Counted from the stretch's first letter, positions 44,478 to 54,543 are shown. The stretch: DNA of 64,000 nucleotides from Paenalicyclobacillus mengziensis (GCF_017298635.1 NZ_CP071182.1:5122001-5186000), one strand, 5' to 3'. Notes: a model not told the origin generated them from the sequence alone. Made by a program: numbers and translations.

Positions 44478-46565
44478 TCATCGCCTCCGGCCGGACTGTT
44501 CACGGGATTTGGAAATTGTGGCAATATCCAAAATGAGCCCTACCAAGCCATCACCAAGAATCGTCGCACCTGCAATCCCGTCTGGTGTCTCGACGCGGTC
44601 AGCGAGTGTCTTCTTCACAATCTCCTGATTCCCGTTCAATTCGTCCACAACCATCGCGATACGTCTTTCCCCTGCACCGACAACCACAACTGGCAAGTAT
44701 TTTTTCACGGCTGGCTCGTCGTGGAGATGAAAATACTCCCGCAGATACACAACTGGCGTCGCTTGTCCGCGAAGCAGAATCGTCGGCCGGCCATGAACGC
44801 TTTGAATGGAATCCGGTTGAATCCGGACAATCTCAAAGACATTGCTAATCGGGATGACAAACGTCCGATCCGCTACACCGACGAGCAGCCCTTTAATAAT
44901 GGCTAGCGTCAGTGGTAACGTGATGCGAAAGATGGTGCCCTTCCCAAGCTCGGTGTGTATCTCAATCGTTCCATTCAGATGTTCAATATTGTTACGCACA
45001 ATGTCCATGCCGACACCGCGACCGGAGATATCAGTCAACTTGTCGGCCGTCGAGAACCCGGCACGAAAGATGAGGTAGAGACACTCTGTTTCACTCAGCT
45101 GGTCTGCCTCTTCCTGCGTAATCACCCCTTTATCGATGGCGGCCTGACGAATACGCTTGGCATCCATTCCGGCGCCATCATCTTGAACCGTGATAACCAC
45201 TCTGTTATCCTCGTGACTCGCCTTCAGGGAAATCGTTCCCGTTTCCGGCTTACCCGCTTGTACCCGTCTTTCAACGGGTTCAATGCCATGGTCCACAGCA
45301 TTCCTGATGAGGTGAATCAAAGGGTCCGCAATCTCTTCGATAACTGTGCGGTCTAACCGTGTTTCCTTCCCCTCAATCGACAAGTGGACATCCTTATTCA
45401 GGGCGTGGGCCAAATCCCGTACCACCCTCGGAAACCGGTCGAACAACGATTCTATCGGGAGCATCCTCGCCGTCATGATGTTCGCTTGCAGTTCACCGAC
45501 AATCCTCGAAACATGGGTTGAAACGTCGCCCAACGTGGTCACGTCTCGGTCCGCCTTGTAACGTTTACTCAAGTTCCGATTCACTTGTTCAAGACGGGCC
45601 TGGTCAATCACTAATTCTCCAACCAGATTCATGAGCGTCTCCAATTGTTCAACGTCCACTCGAACGGATTGTGCCTTTCGTTTGGGGCGGTGGGCTGCTT
45701 GCTTGGGTGGCCCTTCTTCTGATACTTGTCGCGTATCTAATGCCTTCACTGGACTTATTTTTTCTGACGTGTCATCTGGTTCGTTGGACACGGACTTGCT
45801 GGCATCAGCCTGGTCATTCTGCTCGAGCGTGAATACGTCGACACGCGCATACTCTGAAGTGGCTACACGACTTCGGACTCCGTCCGGTTCAGCTTGTGTT
45901 ACGAATACTACCTCGAAGTTGGAGAGCTCATCGTCCTCCGTGCTCTCCATTTCCTCGAGCTGAGGTGTGACTTGCAGGACATCTCCGAGCTCTCGCAAGC
46001 TATCCACAGCAAGGTAGGCACGGACACCACGCATGATAGAACTATGGTCAAAGTAAAATACAACCCGATATCCACGCTGCCCCTGTTTAACCGCTTCGAG
46101 AGCTCTAAGCTGGGCCTCCGTCGTGAGCATCATTTCTGTCGTATCTGCAGACGCACTTTTACGAACTGATTCCTCGTCCAAGTTCTTACCTGCTAAGAAC
46201 GACCTTAGTGCTGAAATCAGTCGGTCTACCTGTACATTCGGTTCCTCGTCGCTTGAAACACTCGTCTTGAAGTCTTGGAGTCCATCAAAACACTGGAACA
46301 GCAACTGAATCATGTCGCTAGACACATGCAATCGGTGATTTCGTACTTCATCAAGAACTTGTTCCATCTCGTGGGTCAAATCTTTCATGTCCTCAAAACC
46401 CATTGCCGCACACGATCCTTTTAACGTGTGAGCTACACGGAACAATTCTTGAATCGTGTCATCGTCGTCTCCGTTTGCTTCCAACTCAATAATTTTCTGC
46501 TCCATCTGAACCAACATTTCATCCAACTCTTCGAGGAAGGCACCCATAAAATCGGATGTATTCAT
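44478..46565 (-). CDS. cheA: Chemotaxis histidine kinase CheA
   Basis: A 695-residue CheA. It has an HPt domain with His46 in RVAHTLKGSC, a P2-like spacer (about 130-290), and a dimerisation helix pair (VDVEQLETLMNLVGELVIDQ). The HATPase shows LIRNAVDHGIE, VQDDGAGMD and GRGVGMDIV. The C-terminal CheW-like domain has VADRTFVIPISNVFEI and TPVVYLREYF. It overlaps cheW by 4 bases (ATGA), so translation is coupled. It receives signals from the two receptors and phosphorylates CheY. No cheB, cheR or cheD is present nearby. Confidence 0.96.
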   Translation of the reverse strand: MNTSDFMGAFLEELDEMLVQMEQKIIELEANGDDDDTIQELFRVAHTLKGSCAAMGFEDMKDLTHEMEQVLDEVRNHRLHVSSDMIQLLFQCFDGLQDFKTSVSSDEEPNVQVDRLISALRSFLAGKNLDEESVRKSASADTTEMMLTTEAQLRALEAVKQGQRGYRVVFYFDHSSIMRGVRAYLAVDSLRELGDVLQVTPQLEEMESTEDDELSNFEVVFVTQAEPDGVRSRVATSEYARVDVFTLEQNDQADASKSVSNEPDDTSEKISPVKALDTRQVSEEGPPKQAAHRPKRKAQSVRVDVEQLETLMNLVGELVIDQARLEQVNRNLSKRYKADRDVTTLGDVSTHVSRIVGELQANIMTARMLPIESLFDRFPRVVRDLAHALNKDVHLSIEGKETRLDRTVIEEIADPLIHLIRNAVDHGIEPVERRVQAGKPETGTISLKASHEDNRVVITVQDDGAGMDAKRIRQAAIDKGVITQEEADQLSETECLYLIFRAGFSTADKLTDISGRGVGMDIVRNNIEHLNGTIEIHTELGKGTIFRITLPLTLAIIKGLLVGVADRTFVIPISNVFEIVRIQPDSIQSVHGRPTILLRGQATPVVYLREYFHLHDEPAVKKYLPVVVVGAGERRIAMVVDELNGNQEIVKKTLADRVETPDGIAGATILGDGLVGLILDIATISKSREQSGRRR

Positions 46566-46981
46566 TGCATCCCCTCCTCAATCAAGTGCTCAAGGTCCAA
46601 GATACTAACCAGCATGTCACCTTTACATCCCAATCCGCTGAGATATGCGACCTTCCCTTGATGAGGGGGTGGCTGAATGTCTTCGAAGGAGAGGACTTGA
46701 TGCACCCGGTCAACAATGATACCCATGTGTCCCTCACGCTCTGTCACGATGACAACCCGTGTGTGCTTGGTATATTCGGCATCCGGAAGTCCCAACCGCT
46801 CTCTAAGACTGACGATAGGGATGATTTGTCCGCGTAATTTAATGACACCCAGTACGCAAGCTCTTGTGTTGGGGACATGCGTAATCTCTTGCATCCGGAT
46901 GATTTCGTGTACCTTTAAAATAGGTATGGCATAGTTGTCGGAATTGACTTGAACGCCAACATACTGTTCCGTATTCGTCAT
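46562..46981 (-). CDS. cheW: CheW coupling protein (copy 1)
   Basis: A 139-residue CheW, started at the ATG at 46981 behind GGGAG rather than the GTG one codon earlier. Motifs: YAIPILKVHEIIRMQEIT, RACVLGVIKLRGQIIPIVSL and MGIIVDRVHQVL. Bridges receptor and CheA. The same N-terminal pattern (TEQYVGVQVNSDNYAIPI) recurs in the second CheW at 48792, indicating a recent cassette duplication. Confidence 0.95.
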   Translation of the reverse strand: MTNTEQYVGVQVNSDNYAIPILKVHEIIRMQEITHVPNTRACVLGVIKLRGQIIPIVSLRERLGLPDAEYTKHTRVVIVTEREGHMGIIVDRVHQVLSFEDIQPPPHQGKVAYLSGLGCKGDMLVSILDLEHLIEEGMQ

Positions 46982-47017
46982 CACTTTCTCCCTTCTTCGC
47001 TTGCTGTTTCGGTTGGA

Positions 47018-48661
47018 TTAGTTGATTTTGAATACGGAGACATACCCATTGAGTTCTTCTGCGAGTTGTGCCAACGACTGCGATGAAGATGCGGTTTCTT
47101 CACTACTTGCCGCGGATTCTTCGGCAGCTGCTGCAATACTTTCGACAGCCATGAACACTTCAGAAGTTTGAGCGGATTGTTCCTCACTGGCTGCCGCAAT
47201 CTCTGTAACCTTATCTGCGGATGTGATAACCATCGAAGCAATCTCTTTAAAGGCTTCACCACTCAGTCGAGTCGATTCGGCGCCTTCCTGAACCGCCTGG
47301 ACACTGGTGTTTGTATTCGCCTGCATTGTCTTGATGATGGCTGTGATTTGTTTTGTTGCTTCACCACTTCGCTCTGCCAGTTTGCGGACCTCATCAGCCA
47401 CGACTGCAAAACCGCGGCCCTGCTCTCCGGCACGCGCGGCCTCAATCGCGGCATTGAGAGCTAACAAGTTTGTCTGGTCTGCAATATCATCAATGACTTC
47501 CACAATCTCACCGACACGATTCGAGTCTTCACTGAGTCTAGCGATTTGCTCGCTGACCCTGTTCATACCCGATACAGATTTCTGGACAATGTCTTCACCC
47601 TTGTGCGCTACATCAACGGTTTTCGATGACAATTCAGCCGCTTGTTCAGCATTTTCAGCGACCGAATGGATGGCTGTTGATAGTTCTTTAAAGAGCTGGG
47701 TGACGGTGTCGGCAGATTCCGCCTGTGTTGTACTCCCTGCTGCCACCTGCTCCGTTGCAGCAAATATTTGTTGCGATGCAGCTGAGACATTCTCTGCAGC
47801 TAAGAGAACTCCAGAGATAATGTTGCGTAGTTTCAAAACCATGTTGTTTACGGATTCAGATAATACTCCAACTTCGTCCGTGGACGTGATTTTTAAAGGT
47901 TCCACAGTAAGGTCACCGTCGGCAACCATCGCAACCTGTTTCGCTATCCCTTTGATTGCCCGTGACAGGCGATTTGAGAATAGAATCAGCAAGATAAGCC
48001 CAAGTACTACTGCAATTCCAAGCGTAATGATTAAATTCACGAGAATGGTCGTTGCACCACTGTTGAAATCGCTCATATATGAACCAACGGCGATAACCCA
48101 TCCCCATGCAGGTGCTTTGTCGGAGTATACAATTTTTTTCTGGAGTTGATTGGGATGTCCCGGTAGAGGCCAAATGTAACTTGTATATCCTCCTCCGTTG
48201 TCCGCTTTATTGATAATATCTTGAACCATATACGTCCCATTTTTGTCTTTAGCACTCCATACATTTTTACCTTGTGGTACAGTTGGATTGGCTAGTGAAT
48301 TCCCTTTCTGATCATAGATAAAGAAATAACCTCGATGATTACCGATATTATAGTTCGGATTGATAGGACGCATTCCATTTGATTGTACTGGTCCAAGCAC
48401 CATTTCCTTAACCTGTTCTTGCGCCTCGGCGAGAGACATATTTCCTGCCTCAACTTGCTTGTTCAAGATGTTAATTGTCGCATTCACCAATTGAACATCA
48501 TTTTTTAACGCGATTTCACTGCTCTGATTCAATTCCCCTTTTGCATCTATGTATGAAACAATACCAATGACGACACTTGGAACAATGAGAAGGACAAGCG
48601 AAATCGACATTAACTTACTTCGGACTGATGACTTGAATCGAAACTTAAATATATTTTTCAC
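47018..48661 (-). CDS. Methyl-accepting chemotaxis protein with Cache sensor
   Basis: A 547-residue receptor. I choose the GTG at 48661 (AGAGG 8 bases upstream). The first membrane helix is at about 15-35. The extracellular single-Cache domain follows (about 40-185; [29 protein letters not shown]), then the second membrane helix, HAMP, and a signalling domain with the hairpin tip [20 protein letters not shown] and [20 protein letters not shown]. Cache domains bind small organic acids or amino acids. It pairs with the adjacent CheW. Confidence 0.94.
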   Translation of the reverse strand: MKNIFKFRFKSSVRSKLMSISLVLLIVPSVVIGIVSYIDAKGELNQSSEIALKNDVQLVNATINILNKQVEAGNMSLAEAQEQVKEMVLGPVQSNGMRPINPNYNIGNHRGYFFIYDQKGNSLANPTVPQGKNVWSAKDKNGTYMVQDIINKADNGGGYTSYIWPLPGHPNQLQKKIVYSDKAPAWGWVIAVGSYMSDFNSGATTILVNLIITLGIAVVLGLILLILFSNRLSRAIKGIAKQVAMVADGDLTVEPLKITSTDEVGVLSESVNNMVLKLRNIISGVLLAAENVSAASQQIFAATEQVAAGSTTQAESADTVTQLFKELSTAIHSVAENAEQAAELSSKTVDVAHKGEDIVQKSVSGMNRVSEQIARLSEDSNRVGEIVEVIDDIADQTNLLALNAAIEAARAGEQGRGFAVVADEVRKLAERSGEATKQITAIIKTMQANTNTSVQAVQEGAESTRLSGEAFKEIASMVITSADKVTEIAAASEEQSAQTSEVFMAVESIAAAAEESAASSEETASSSQSLAQLAEELNGYVSVFKIN

Positions 48662-48791
48662 TACGTTCACCTCTACCCTTTCATCGTTGACACTGAAGTT
48701 GACACTGACAGTCGGGGATTGCGCACCTTCTCGAACACTTGCTCCACCATGCGTCTAAGTCTTCCAGGAAAGCTGAGTCAGCCCTGCCCTT

Positions 48792-49199
48792 CTAGTTGTC
48801 CATCAATTTGGCAACATCGAGGATGCTCACTAAAGCATCCCCCTTGCGCCCAATTCCCTGCAGATACGTAACATGTTCGTCTTCCGGCGGTGGTTGAATG
48901 TCTTCGAAGGACATCACCTGGTGCACGCTGTCGACAATCATCCCGATGACGCTATCGTGGTCATTGACCACAACGATACGGGTATGTTTGTTGACCTCTT
49001 CTTCGGGCAGGCCTAACCGTTCGCGGAGGCTTACAATGGGAATAATCTGCCCACGCAAATTGATAACCCCGAGTACACACGAGCGGCTGTTCGGAATGTG
49101 CGTGATCTCCTGCATCCGAATAATTTCGTGAATCTCGAGAATTGGGATTGCGTAACTGTCTGCGTTGGCACGAACTTCAACATACTGCTCCGTAGTCAT
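48792..49199 (-). CDS. cheW: CheW coupling protein (copy 2)
   Basis: A 135-residue CheW started at the ATG at 49199, 7 bases after GGGGAG. Motifs: YAIPILEIHEIIRMQEITHI, RSCVLGVINLRGQIIPIVSL and IGMIVDSVHQVMSFEDIQPP. It is strongly similar to copy 1 over its full length. It follows the four-helix-bundle receptor gene, so each receptor has its own CheW. Confidence 0.95.
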   Translation of the reverse strand: MTTEQYVEVRANADSYAIPILEIHEIIRMQEITHIPNSRSCVLGVINLRGQIIPIVSLRERLGLPEEEVNKHTRIVVVNDHDSVIGMIVDSVHQVMSFEDIQPPPEDEHVTYLQGIGRKGDALVSILDVAKLMDN

Positions 49200-49234
49200 C
49201 CTCATGCTCCCCTTTCATGATTCTTGTTGGATGA

Positions 49235-50866
49235 TTAGTTGACTTTGAATACGGACACATATCTGTTGAGTTCTTCTGCCAATTGCGCGAGAGACTGAGT
49301 AGAAGATGCCGTCTCTTCACTGCTGGCCGCTGACTCGTGAGCCGCTGCAGCAATCGTTTCCACCGATACGAGAACTTCAGATGCCTGTGCAGACTGTTCC
49401 TCACCGGCAGCTGCGATTTCCGTCACTTTGTCTGCTGAAGAATTGACCATTGAGACAATTTTACTGAATGCGTCACCACTTTTTTGCGTGGAAGCAACGC
49501 CGGCCTGAACTGCTTGTACACTCGCCTGTGTGTTTGCTTGCATGGTTTTAATGATGGTGTTAATTTGCTTCGTGGCTTCACCGCTTCGCTCAGCGAGTTT
49601 TCGGACTTCATCGGCGACGACCGCAAAACCGCGACCCTGGTCTCCTGCGCGAGCAGCCTCAATCGCTGCGTTGAGCGCGAGAAGATTGGTCTGATCAGCG
49701 ATATCATCAATCACTTCCACGATTTCCCCAACCCGGTTTGAGTCCTCGTTAAGTCTTGCAATTTGCGCACGAACCTTGTTCATACCGGATACCGAGTCCT
49801 GGACAATTACCTCTCCATTGCGCGCCACGTCCGCTGTCTTCGATGACAGCTCTGCAGCCTCTTCTGCATTTTTAGCGACCGAGTTTATCGCTGTGCTAAG
49901 TTCCCTAAACACCTGGTTGACTGTTTCGGCCGACTCAGCTTGTGCCGTGCTTCCAGAAGCGATTTGTTCTGTGGCTGCGGCGATTTCTTGTGAGGCTGCG
50001 GAGACATTTTCCGCTGCGGATAATACGCCGCTCATAATTTCGCGCAGCTGTGCAACCATTGCATTGACTGACTGAGCTAGTTGTCCCACTTCGTCACGTG
50101 TATTGATGTCTGTCGTATCTCTCAAATCACCCTTTGCAACCTTCGAAACGAGGGCAACCACCTTTTGGAGTGGGCGCGTGATCATTTGTGAAATGGCGAT
50201 GGCCAACCCTAAGCCGATGACGATGGACAGAATGATGATACCAATCAGAATCCATCGTGCTGTGTTCACTAGTGCATGTGCGTTCGTATCTGCTTGGCTC
50301 GCGCTTGTATTGCTCATCGTCATCAACTGTGACAGCAGGCTTGACAATTTATTTCCTTCAGAGTCGAGTGTCGACGATGTCAATGAGGACGCACTCATGA
50401 TGTTTCCCGAATTGAGATCGGACTCAACCTTCTGCAGAGCCGCTTCGTACGCCTTCCATGCCGTCCCGACTTTACCATTCACGACCTGTTGCTCAGCATT
50501 GCTCAAACTTGTGCTCTCGTAGGCACTGAGTTGTGTCTTTGCATTCTTCATGTCAGTGTTTGTTGATGTCAAAAACGTGTTGGGTTCACCAAAAGCGACC
50601 ACCGCACCTTGAATATCCGCACGCGATATTGCGATATCCTCCTGCAATTGTGCGAGGTATTCGATAGGTTGCAGGTTGTTCGTAAACACATGATTAAGAC
50701 TACTTCCAAGTCTGCTGCTCGTTACCAATCCGCTTGTGCCTACAATAATGATGAGTACAATCGAAACTAAAAATGATCCGATAATTTTCAATGAGATCTT
50801 GAGATTTTCTAGCCACTTCATCGAGATCTTGAGATTCTCTAGCCACTTCATCCAAAACCGTTTCAT
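49235..50866 (-). CDS. Methyl-accepting chemotaxis protein with four-helix-bundle sensor
   Basis: A 543-residue receptor, ATG at 50866 behind GGGGGATAAGG. The N-terminus carries an internal duplication: [10 protein letters not shown] occurs twice in tandem before the first membrane helix. An extracellular 4HB_MCP-type helical sensor (about 50-190), second membrane helix, HAMP, and a signalling domain nearly identical to the other receptor ([40 protein letters not shown]) follow. Ligand unknown. Confidence 0.93.
   Translation of the reverse strand: MKRFWMKWLENLKISMKWLENLKISLKIIGSFLVSIVLIIIVGTSGLVTSSRLGSSLNHVFTNNLQPIEYLAQLQEDIAISRADIQGAVVAFGEPNTFLTSTNTDMKNAKTQLSAYESTSLSNAEQQVVNGKVGTAWKAYEAALQKVESDLNSGNIMSASSLTSSTLDSEGNKLSSLLSQLMTMSNTSASQADTNAHALVNTARWILIGIIILSIVIGLGLAIAISQMITRPLQKVVALVSKVAKGDLRDTTDINTRDEVGQLAQSVNAMVAQLREIMSGVLSAAENVSAASQEIAAATEQIASGSTAQAESAETVNQVFRELSTAINSVAKNAEEAAELSSKTADVARNGEVIVQDSVSGMNKVRAQIARLNEDSNRVGEIVEVIDDIADQTNLLALNAAIEAARAGDQGRGFAVVADEVRKLAERSGEATKQINTIIKTMQANTQASVQAVQAGVASTQKSGDAFSKIVSMVNSSADKVTEIAAAGEEQSAQASEVLVSVETIAAAAHESAASSEETASSTQSLAQLAEELNRYVSVFKVN
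50788..50850. repeat. 30-bp tandem duplication in receptor gene start
   Basis: GAGATCTTGAGATTTTCTAG-type sequence is repeated directly with a 30-bp period (ending CCACTTCATC each time), encoding the doubled [10 protein letters not shown]. In frame, so the receptor gains 10 cytoplasmic residues. Confidence 0.85.
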
Positions 50867-51031
50867 CCTTATCCCCCATCTCTTTTGTGAATTTGTACGT
50901 GCCAACCATGCTCCAGTCGCGTATCAATCTCGAAAGACTTTATATAAGCAAATCCTTCAGTCTCTTCTAAGATTTTTGCGCCGTCACACGACTTAATTTT
51001 TGTTTTGGGTTCTCAAAGGATACACGGCCTT

Positions 51032-51388
51032 TCACACCAACTGGGCAATTTCACTCAGCACCTTGTCCTTCTCAAACGGCTTCACGATAAATCCCTTGGC
51101 ACCCGCTTGTATCGCCTCCATGACCATCTCCTTCTGCCCCATCGCGGAACACATTACAATCTTGGCATCAGGATGCTTTTCCTTAATTGCACGTACCGCT
51201 GCGATTCCTTCCATGACAGGCATCGTGATATCCATCGTGACTACATCAGGACTATGTATGTCGTAAAAATCAATGGCTTCTTGTCCATTACTTGCTTCTG
51301 CCACAACTTCGTGTCCACCCTCGCTTAACAAAGTTTTTAACATCATTCTCATAAACGCTGCATCGTCCGTAATCATAATCCGTGCCAT
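51032..51388 (-). CDS. cheY: CheY response regulator
   Basis: A 118-residue single-domain receiver: acidic pocket Asp8-Asp9, phospho-acceptor Asp53 in VVTMDITMPVM, Ser81 switch position, and Lys103 in GFIVKPFEKD. It is the output of CheA and would bind the flagellar switch or another target. Lies 30 bases downstream of cheX in the same run. Confidence 0.96.
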   Translation of the reverse strand: MARIMITDDAAFMRMMLKTLLSEGGHEVVAEASNGQEAIDFYDIHSPDVVTMDITMPVMEGIAAVRAIKEKHPDAKIVMCSAMGQKEMVMEAIQAGAKGFIVKPFEKDKVLSEIAQLV

Positions 51389-51418
51389 GTCTCATCCACC
51401 CCTGCTCTTGTTTAGCCC

Positions 51419-51877
51419 TTACTTTTCGTCAATGATGAGAATTATAGTTAATTCCCCAGTGTTTTGGAGGTCCAACGACACCTTGATTCCGTGTTGGAAT
51501 CCTGCCATCTTCGTTTCTCCAACCAGTACGGTTGGAGGTGTAATATTAAGTATCAATCCAGTTTCCGACAAGGCTGATACCGCATTGCCAGCAACCATGT
51601 TCCCGACTTCACCAACAAAGCTCTCCAGCATGTCCCCTTCTAATGCGACTCCGAACATCGCCGTGCCCAAGTTTGTGAAAGTGGCCCTACTTGCATTCAG
51701 AATTAGACGTCCTGGTAGATCGCCAGCCAGTCCAATGAGGACACCCGTGTCGGATTGAACGAATGACCCCTCTACCAGTGAAGGTCCGGAATTCCGGTTA
51801 CTTTGCACCGGCACAACAGATTTCACGGCATCTAACGTACTGTTGAGTAGATCCGTTACGGTTGCAGCTACACCCAT
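51419..51877 (-). CDS. cheX: CheX-type CheY-P phosphatase, first gene after the c-di-GMP riboswitch
   Basis: A 152-residue CheX/CheC-family protein from the ATG at 51877 (AGGAGAGAAG upstream); the longer reading runs into the riboswitch leader and is rejected. The phosphatase motif E-x-x-N is visible as Glu90 and Asn93 in SFVGEVGNMVAGNA. It dephosphorylates CheY-P in related systems and, with no cheB/cheR here, may be the main signal-termination step. It is the first gene of the run cheX-cheY-mcp-cheW-mcp-cheW-cheA-yjfB. Confidence 0.88.
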   Translation of the reverse strand: MGVAATVTDLLNSTLDAVKSVVPVQSNRNSGPSLVEGSFVQSDTGVLIGLAGDLPGRLILNASRATFTNLGTAMFGVALEGDMLESFVGEVGNMVAGNAVSALSETGLILNITPPTVLVGETKMAGFQHGIKVSLDLQNTGELTIILIIDEK

Positions 51878-51930
51878 CTTCACTTCTCTCCTATCTCTAC
51901 TGGCCATCACAGGGTGAACGGTTCGCAAAT

Positions 51931-51965
51931 GAAAAATGCGCCCCATATTGAACACAGGACGCCGC
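51931..51965 (-). terminator. Expression-platform terminator of the cheX riboswitch
   Basis: On the minus strand GCGTCC ... GGGCGC (6 pairs, one G-T) is followed by ATTTTTCATTT, between the aptamer and the cheX ribosome site. Confidence 0.7.
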
Positions 51966-51971
51966 CATAAG

Positions 51972-52060
51972 GAAGAATATAGCAACCCGGCGATCATAGG
52001 TGAATACCCGTAGACCCGTAGCTTTGTGACACAGAGTTTCCTCTGTTGTACCCGTATTCA
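51972..52060 (-). ncRNA. c-di-GMP-I (GEMM-I) riboswitch upstream of cheX
   Basis: Minus strand. The tetraloop hairpin ACAGAG-GAAA-CTCTGT (P1b) is followed by the conserved joining segment CACAAAGCTACGGGTCT and the P1a/P2 return strand GATCGCCGGGTTGC; GAATA at the 5' end pairs with TATTC at the 3' end. This is the GEMM-I architecture. A terminator hairpin follows before cheX. Compared with the copy at 58783 the core reads CACAAAG instead of CGCAAAG. It should make chemosensory gene expression respond to c-di-GMP; whether binding turns genes on or off cannot be read safely. Confidence 0.9.
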
Positions 52061-52357
52061 AATATTCGTTTTTACGCACACGTCAATTAATATGAGCAAC
52101 CAAACAGCAATTGTCAAGACAATTTCCGACATGATTTCCAATAGTTCGACACTAAACGAAAATGAGGTTAATGCCGTTGTCCCCACGGATTACGTTCTCA
52201 TTCTGCTCATCTCGATTACGTCGCTTGCGTAACATTACAGAGACACTTAGGTAAGTGATGCCACTATACGCCTAGGTAAGGGGTAAGTTCGGGTGAATGC
52301 ACGGTGTGTGGCTCCATTTTGGATACCCATAAAGAGACGGAAATCCACTGATAAACT

Positions 52358-52419
52358 GTGGACAGTTTATGAATAATGTTCCGAACTCGTGGACAGTTTG
52401 TGAACAACGTTCTGAACTC
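52358..52419. repeat. 31-bp direct tandem repeat upstream of APC permease
   Basis: GTGGACAGTTTATGAATAAT... at 52358-52388 is followed immediately by a copy at 52389-52419 with four substitutions. It lies 129 bases before the permease start. It could be a doubled regulator site. Nothing else was identified in 52061-52547. Confidence 0.7.
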
Positions 52420-52547
52420 ATTGAAGAGAGAAACTACATTAATTATGCTGAAAATTGTCGCATCCGTAGTTACATGTGTAGTTATAGGCTTTGTATTCTC
52501 TTTTTTTCAGTAGGACAGCGATGACAGAACAGGAGGAGAAACACTCA

Positions 52548-54164
52548 ATGAATCAAGAAGGAAGTTTTCGTCAACGGTTGAGCCTCACAGATTTAACTTT
52601 CATTGGGCTAGGGTCCATGGTGGGTTCCGGATGGTTGTTCGCATCGCAACGGGGTGCGCAAATTGCGGGACCAGCAGCCTGGATTTCGTGGATTATTGGA
52701 GCGTTTGCAGTTACACTGCTGGGCCTGGTGTATGCAGAACTGGGTGGAATGTTGCCGAGGGCAGGGGGGACGGTACGATACCCGGACTATTCACACGGAC
52801 CATTGGTTGGCTACCTCACAGGTTTTGCATCGATTATTGCTTTTGCGAGTGTTGCGGGTATTGAGGCTGAAGCCATGCGTCAGTATGCCGATACATGGTG
52901 GCCAAGCTTAGGCAGCAACGGTCCAACACTGCTTGGTTGGTTCGTCCAATGTGTACTACTGGTTATCTTCTTCTTATTGAATTTTGCCTCGGTAAATCTC
53001 TTTGGGAAATCGAATACGATTATTACGTCCATCAAGTTCATTGTACCTACTCTTACCATCGTTACATTGTTGTTCTTCTTTAAACCCACTAATTTCACCA
53101 TGCACGGTTTTGCACCCCAAGGATTTTCAGGAATTGAATCAGCGGTTTCTACGGCAGGTATCATTTTTGCCTTTCTAGGATTCCAACAGGCTGTAGCATT
53201 TTCCTCAGAGGCGAAGAACCCACAACGCAATGTTCCTATCGCTATCTTTCTTGCTGTCTTTCTTGCGGCTGCACTCTATATATTGTTGCAAACCACCTTT
53301 GTAGGTGCGATGCCAAGTAGCAAACTGGGCAATGGGTGGTCAGCTTTGTCCTTTACCTCGCCATTTGCAAATCTAGCAACGGTATTGGGGATGGGTTGGC
53401 TAGGGATAATTGTCCTGGCGGATGCTGTTGTTTCACCCAGTGGTACAGCCAATATTTATTTGTCAGCAACGTCACGGGTTATCTTTGCTTGGGCTCGCAC
53501 AGGAACCTTCTTTCGCGTATTTAAAAAAGTAGACTCTAAGTCTGGTGTGCCTCGTCCAGCTCTTTGGCTAGCATTTTTCCTTGCTGTCTTCTTTACACTG
53601 CCGTTTCCATCTTGGAATACCTTGGTGGGCGTGGTTTCATCCGCATCGGTGCTAACCTATATTCTTGGTCCCATTTCTCTTCATGCGTTCCGCCTTAGAG
53701 CGCCGAATATGCCAAGACCGTTCCGTTTGAAAGCACTATCCATTATTTCTCCGGCATCCTTTGTGGTGGCGTCACTCATCATTTACTGGACAGGTTGGGG
53801 CACAGATGCCTGGCTACTGAGTGCAGAACTACTGATGTTTGTCATTTATTTGATATTCATCAAGAAGTCGCCTACTCGCATCAGTCCGTTGCAGCAGATA
53901 AAGGCATCCATTTGGATGGTGGCATATTTCGCGATGATGATGGTGGTTTCTTATCTTGGTTCGTTTGGTGGCATCAAGGTGCTGCCCAATCCATGGGATC
54001 AAGTATTGGTCGTTATCGTTTCTCTCGGTGTCTATTACTGGGGGGTTTATGCTGCACTACCTAGTACTGCAATGGAATTTGCGCAAGATGAAGAAACTCA
54101 ATCTGCGCGTGTAGAAGAAATGACGACCTCAGAAGGTATGTATACAGAAACAGGCTCTCCGTAA
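52548..54164 (+). CDS. APC-family amino acid permease
   Basis: A 538-residue transporter with about 12-14 membrane segments. The ATG at 52548 follows AGGAGGAG by 9 bases; the ATG at 52521 has a weaker site. Family features: SLTDLTFIGLGSMVGSGWLF in TM1 and GAFAVTLLGLVYAELGGMLP in TM2. The central segment is FAFLGFQQAVAFSSEAKNPQ. A homologous permease lies at 63234-64000 (shared SASVLTY and IIYWTGW). Substrate unknown. It is followed by a strong terminator. Confidence 0.92.
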   Translation: MNQEGSFRQRLSLTDLTFIGLGSMVGSGWLFASQRGAQIAGPAAWISWIIGAFAVTLLGLVYAELGGMLPRAGGTVRYPDYSHGPLVGYLTGFASIIAFASVAGIEAEAMRQYADTWWPSLGSNGPTLLGWFVQCVLLVIFFLLNFASVNLFGKSNTIITSIKFIVPTLTIVTLLFFFKPTNFTMHGFAPQGFSGIESAVSTAGIIFAFLGFQQAVAFSSEAKNPQRNVPIAIFLAVFLAAALYILLQTTFVGAMPSSKLGNGWSALSFTSPFANLATVLGMGWLGIIVLADAVVSPSGTANIYLSATSRVIFAWARTGTFFRVFKKVDSKSGVPRPALWLAFFLAVFFTLPFPSWNTLVGVVSSASVLTYILGPISLHAFRLRAPNMPRPFRLKALSIISPASFVVASLIIYWTGWGTDAWLLSAELLMFVIYLIFIKKSPTRISPLQQIKASIWMVAYFAMMMVVSYLGSFGGIKVLPNPWDQVLVVIVSLGVYYWGVYAALPSTAMEFAQDEETQSARVEEMTTSEGMYTETGSP

Positions 54165-54253
54165 GGGCCTGCTTCTGACAGTATTCGCTATCCGCTACGT
54201 GCGCCAGTTCATATTTTCAATGGCGGTATCAGAAGTTTTTTGATTCCATCTAC

Positions 54254-54277
54254 AAAAGGCCCCGGATGGGGCCTTTT
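54254..54277 (+). terminator. Rho-independent terminator after APC permease
   Basis: Perfect stem AAAAGGCCCC / GGGGCCTTTT with loop GGAT. Confidence 0.9.
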
Positions 54278-54543
54278 GCTACGCTATGGAAACAAGGCCA
54301 AAAATGATCCAGCCAAATAAGCTCAACTGTTCCTATACCGCTGCAATCCGGCTACTACCGCTGCAATCCGGGTACGGTAGGAGTCAGGTCATTTCTCGTG
54401 GCGCACCAGTGTGCCTTCAATATGTGTCAATATATTCCAACCCAAATCTGTACCAGAGTTATCCGTGTATGCTTTTCCATGTATGCCGGAATCCTAAACC
54501 TATATTGTGCATCTCGGACAATTACGAGGAGGATCTTTGGAAT

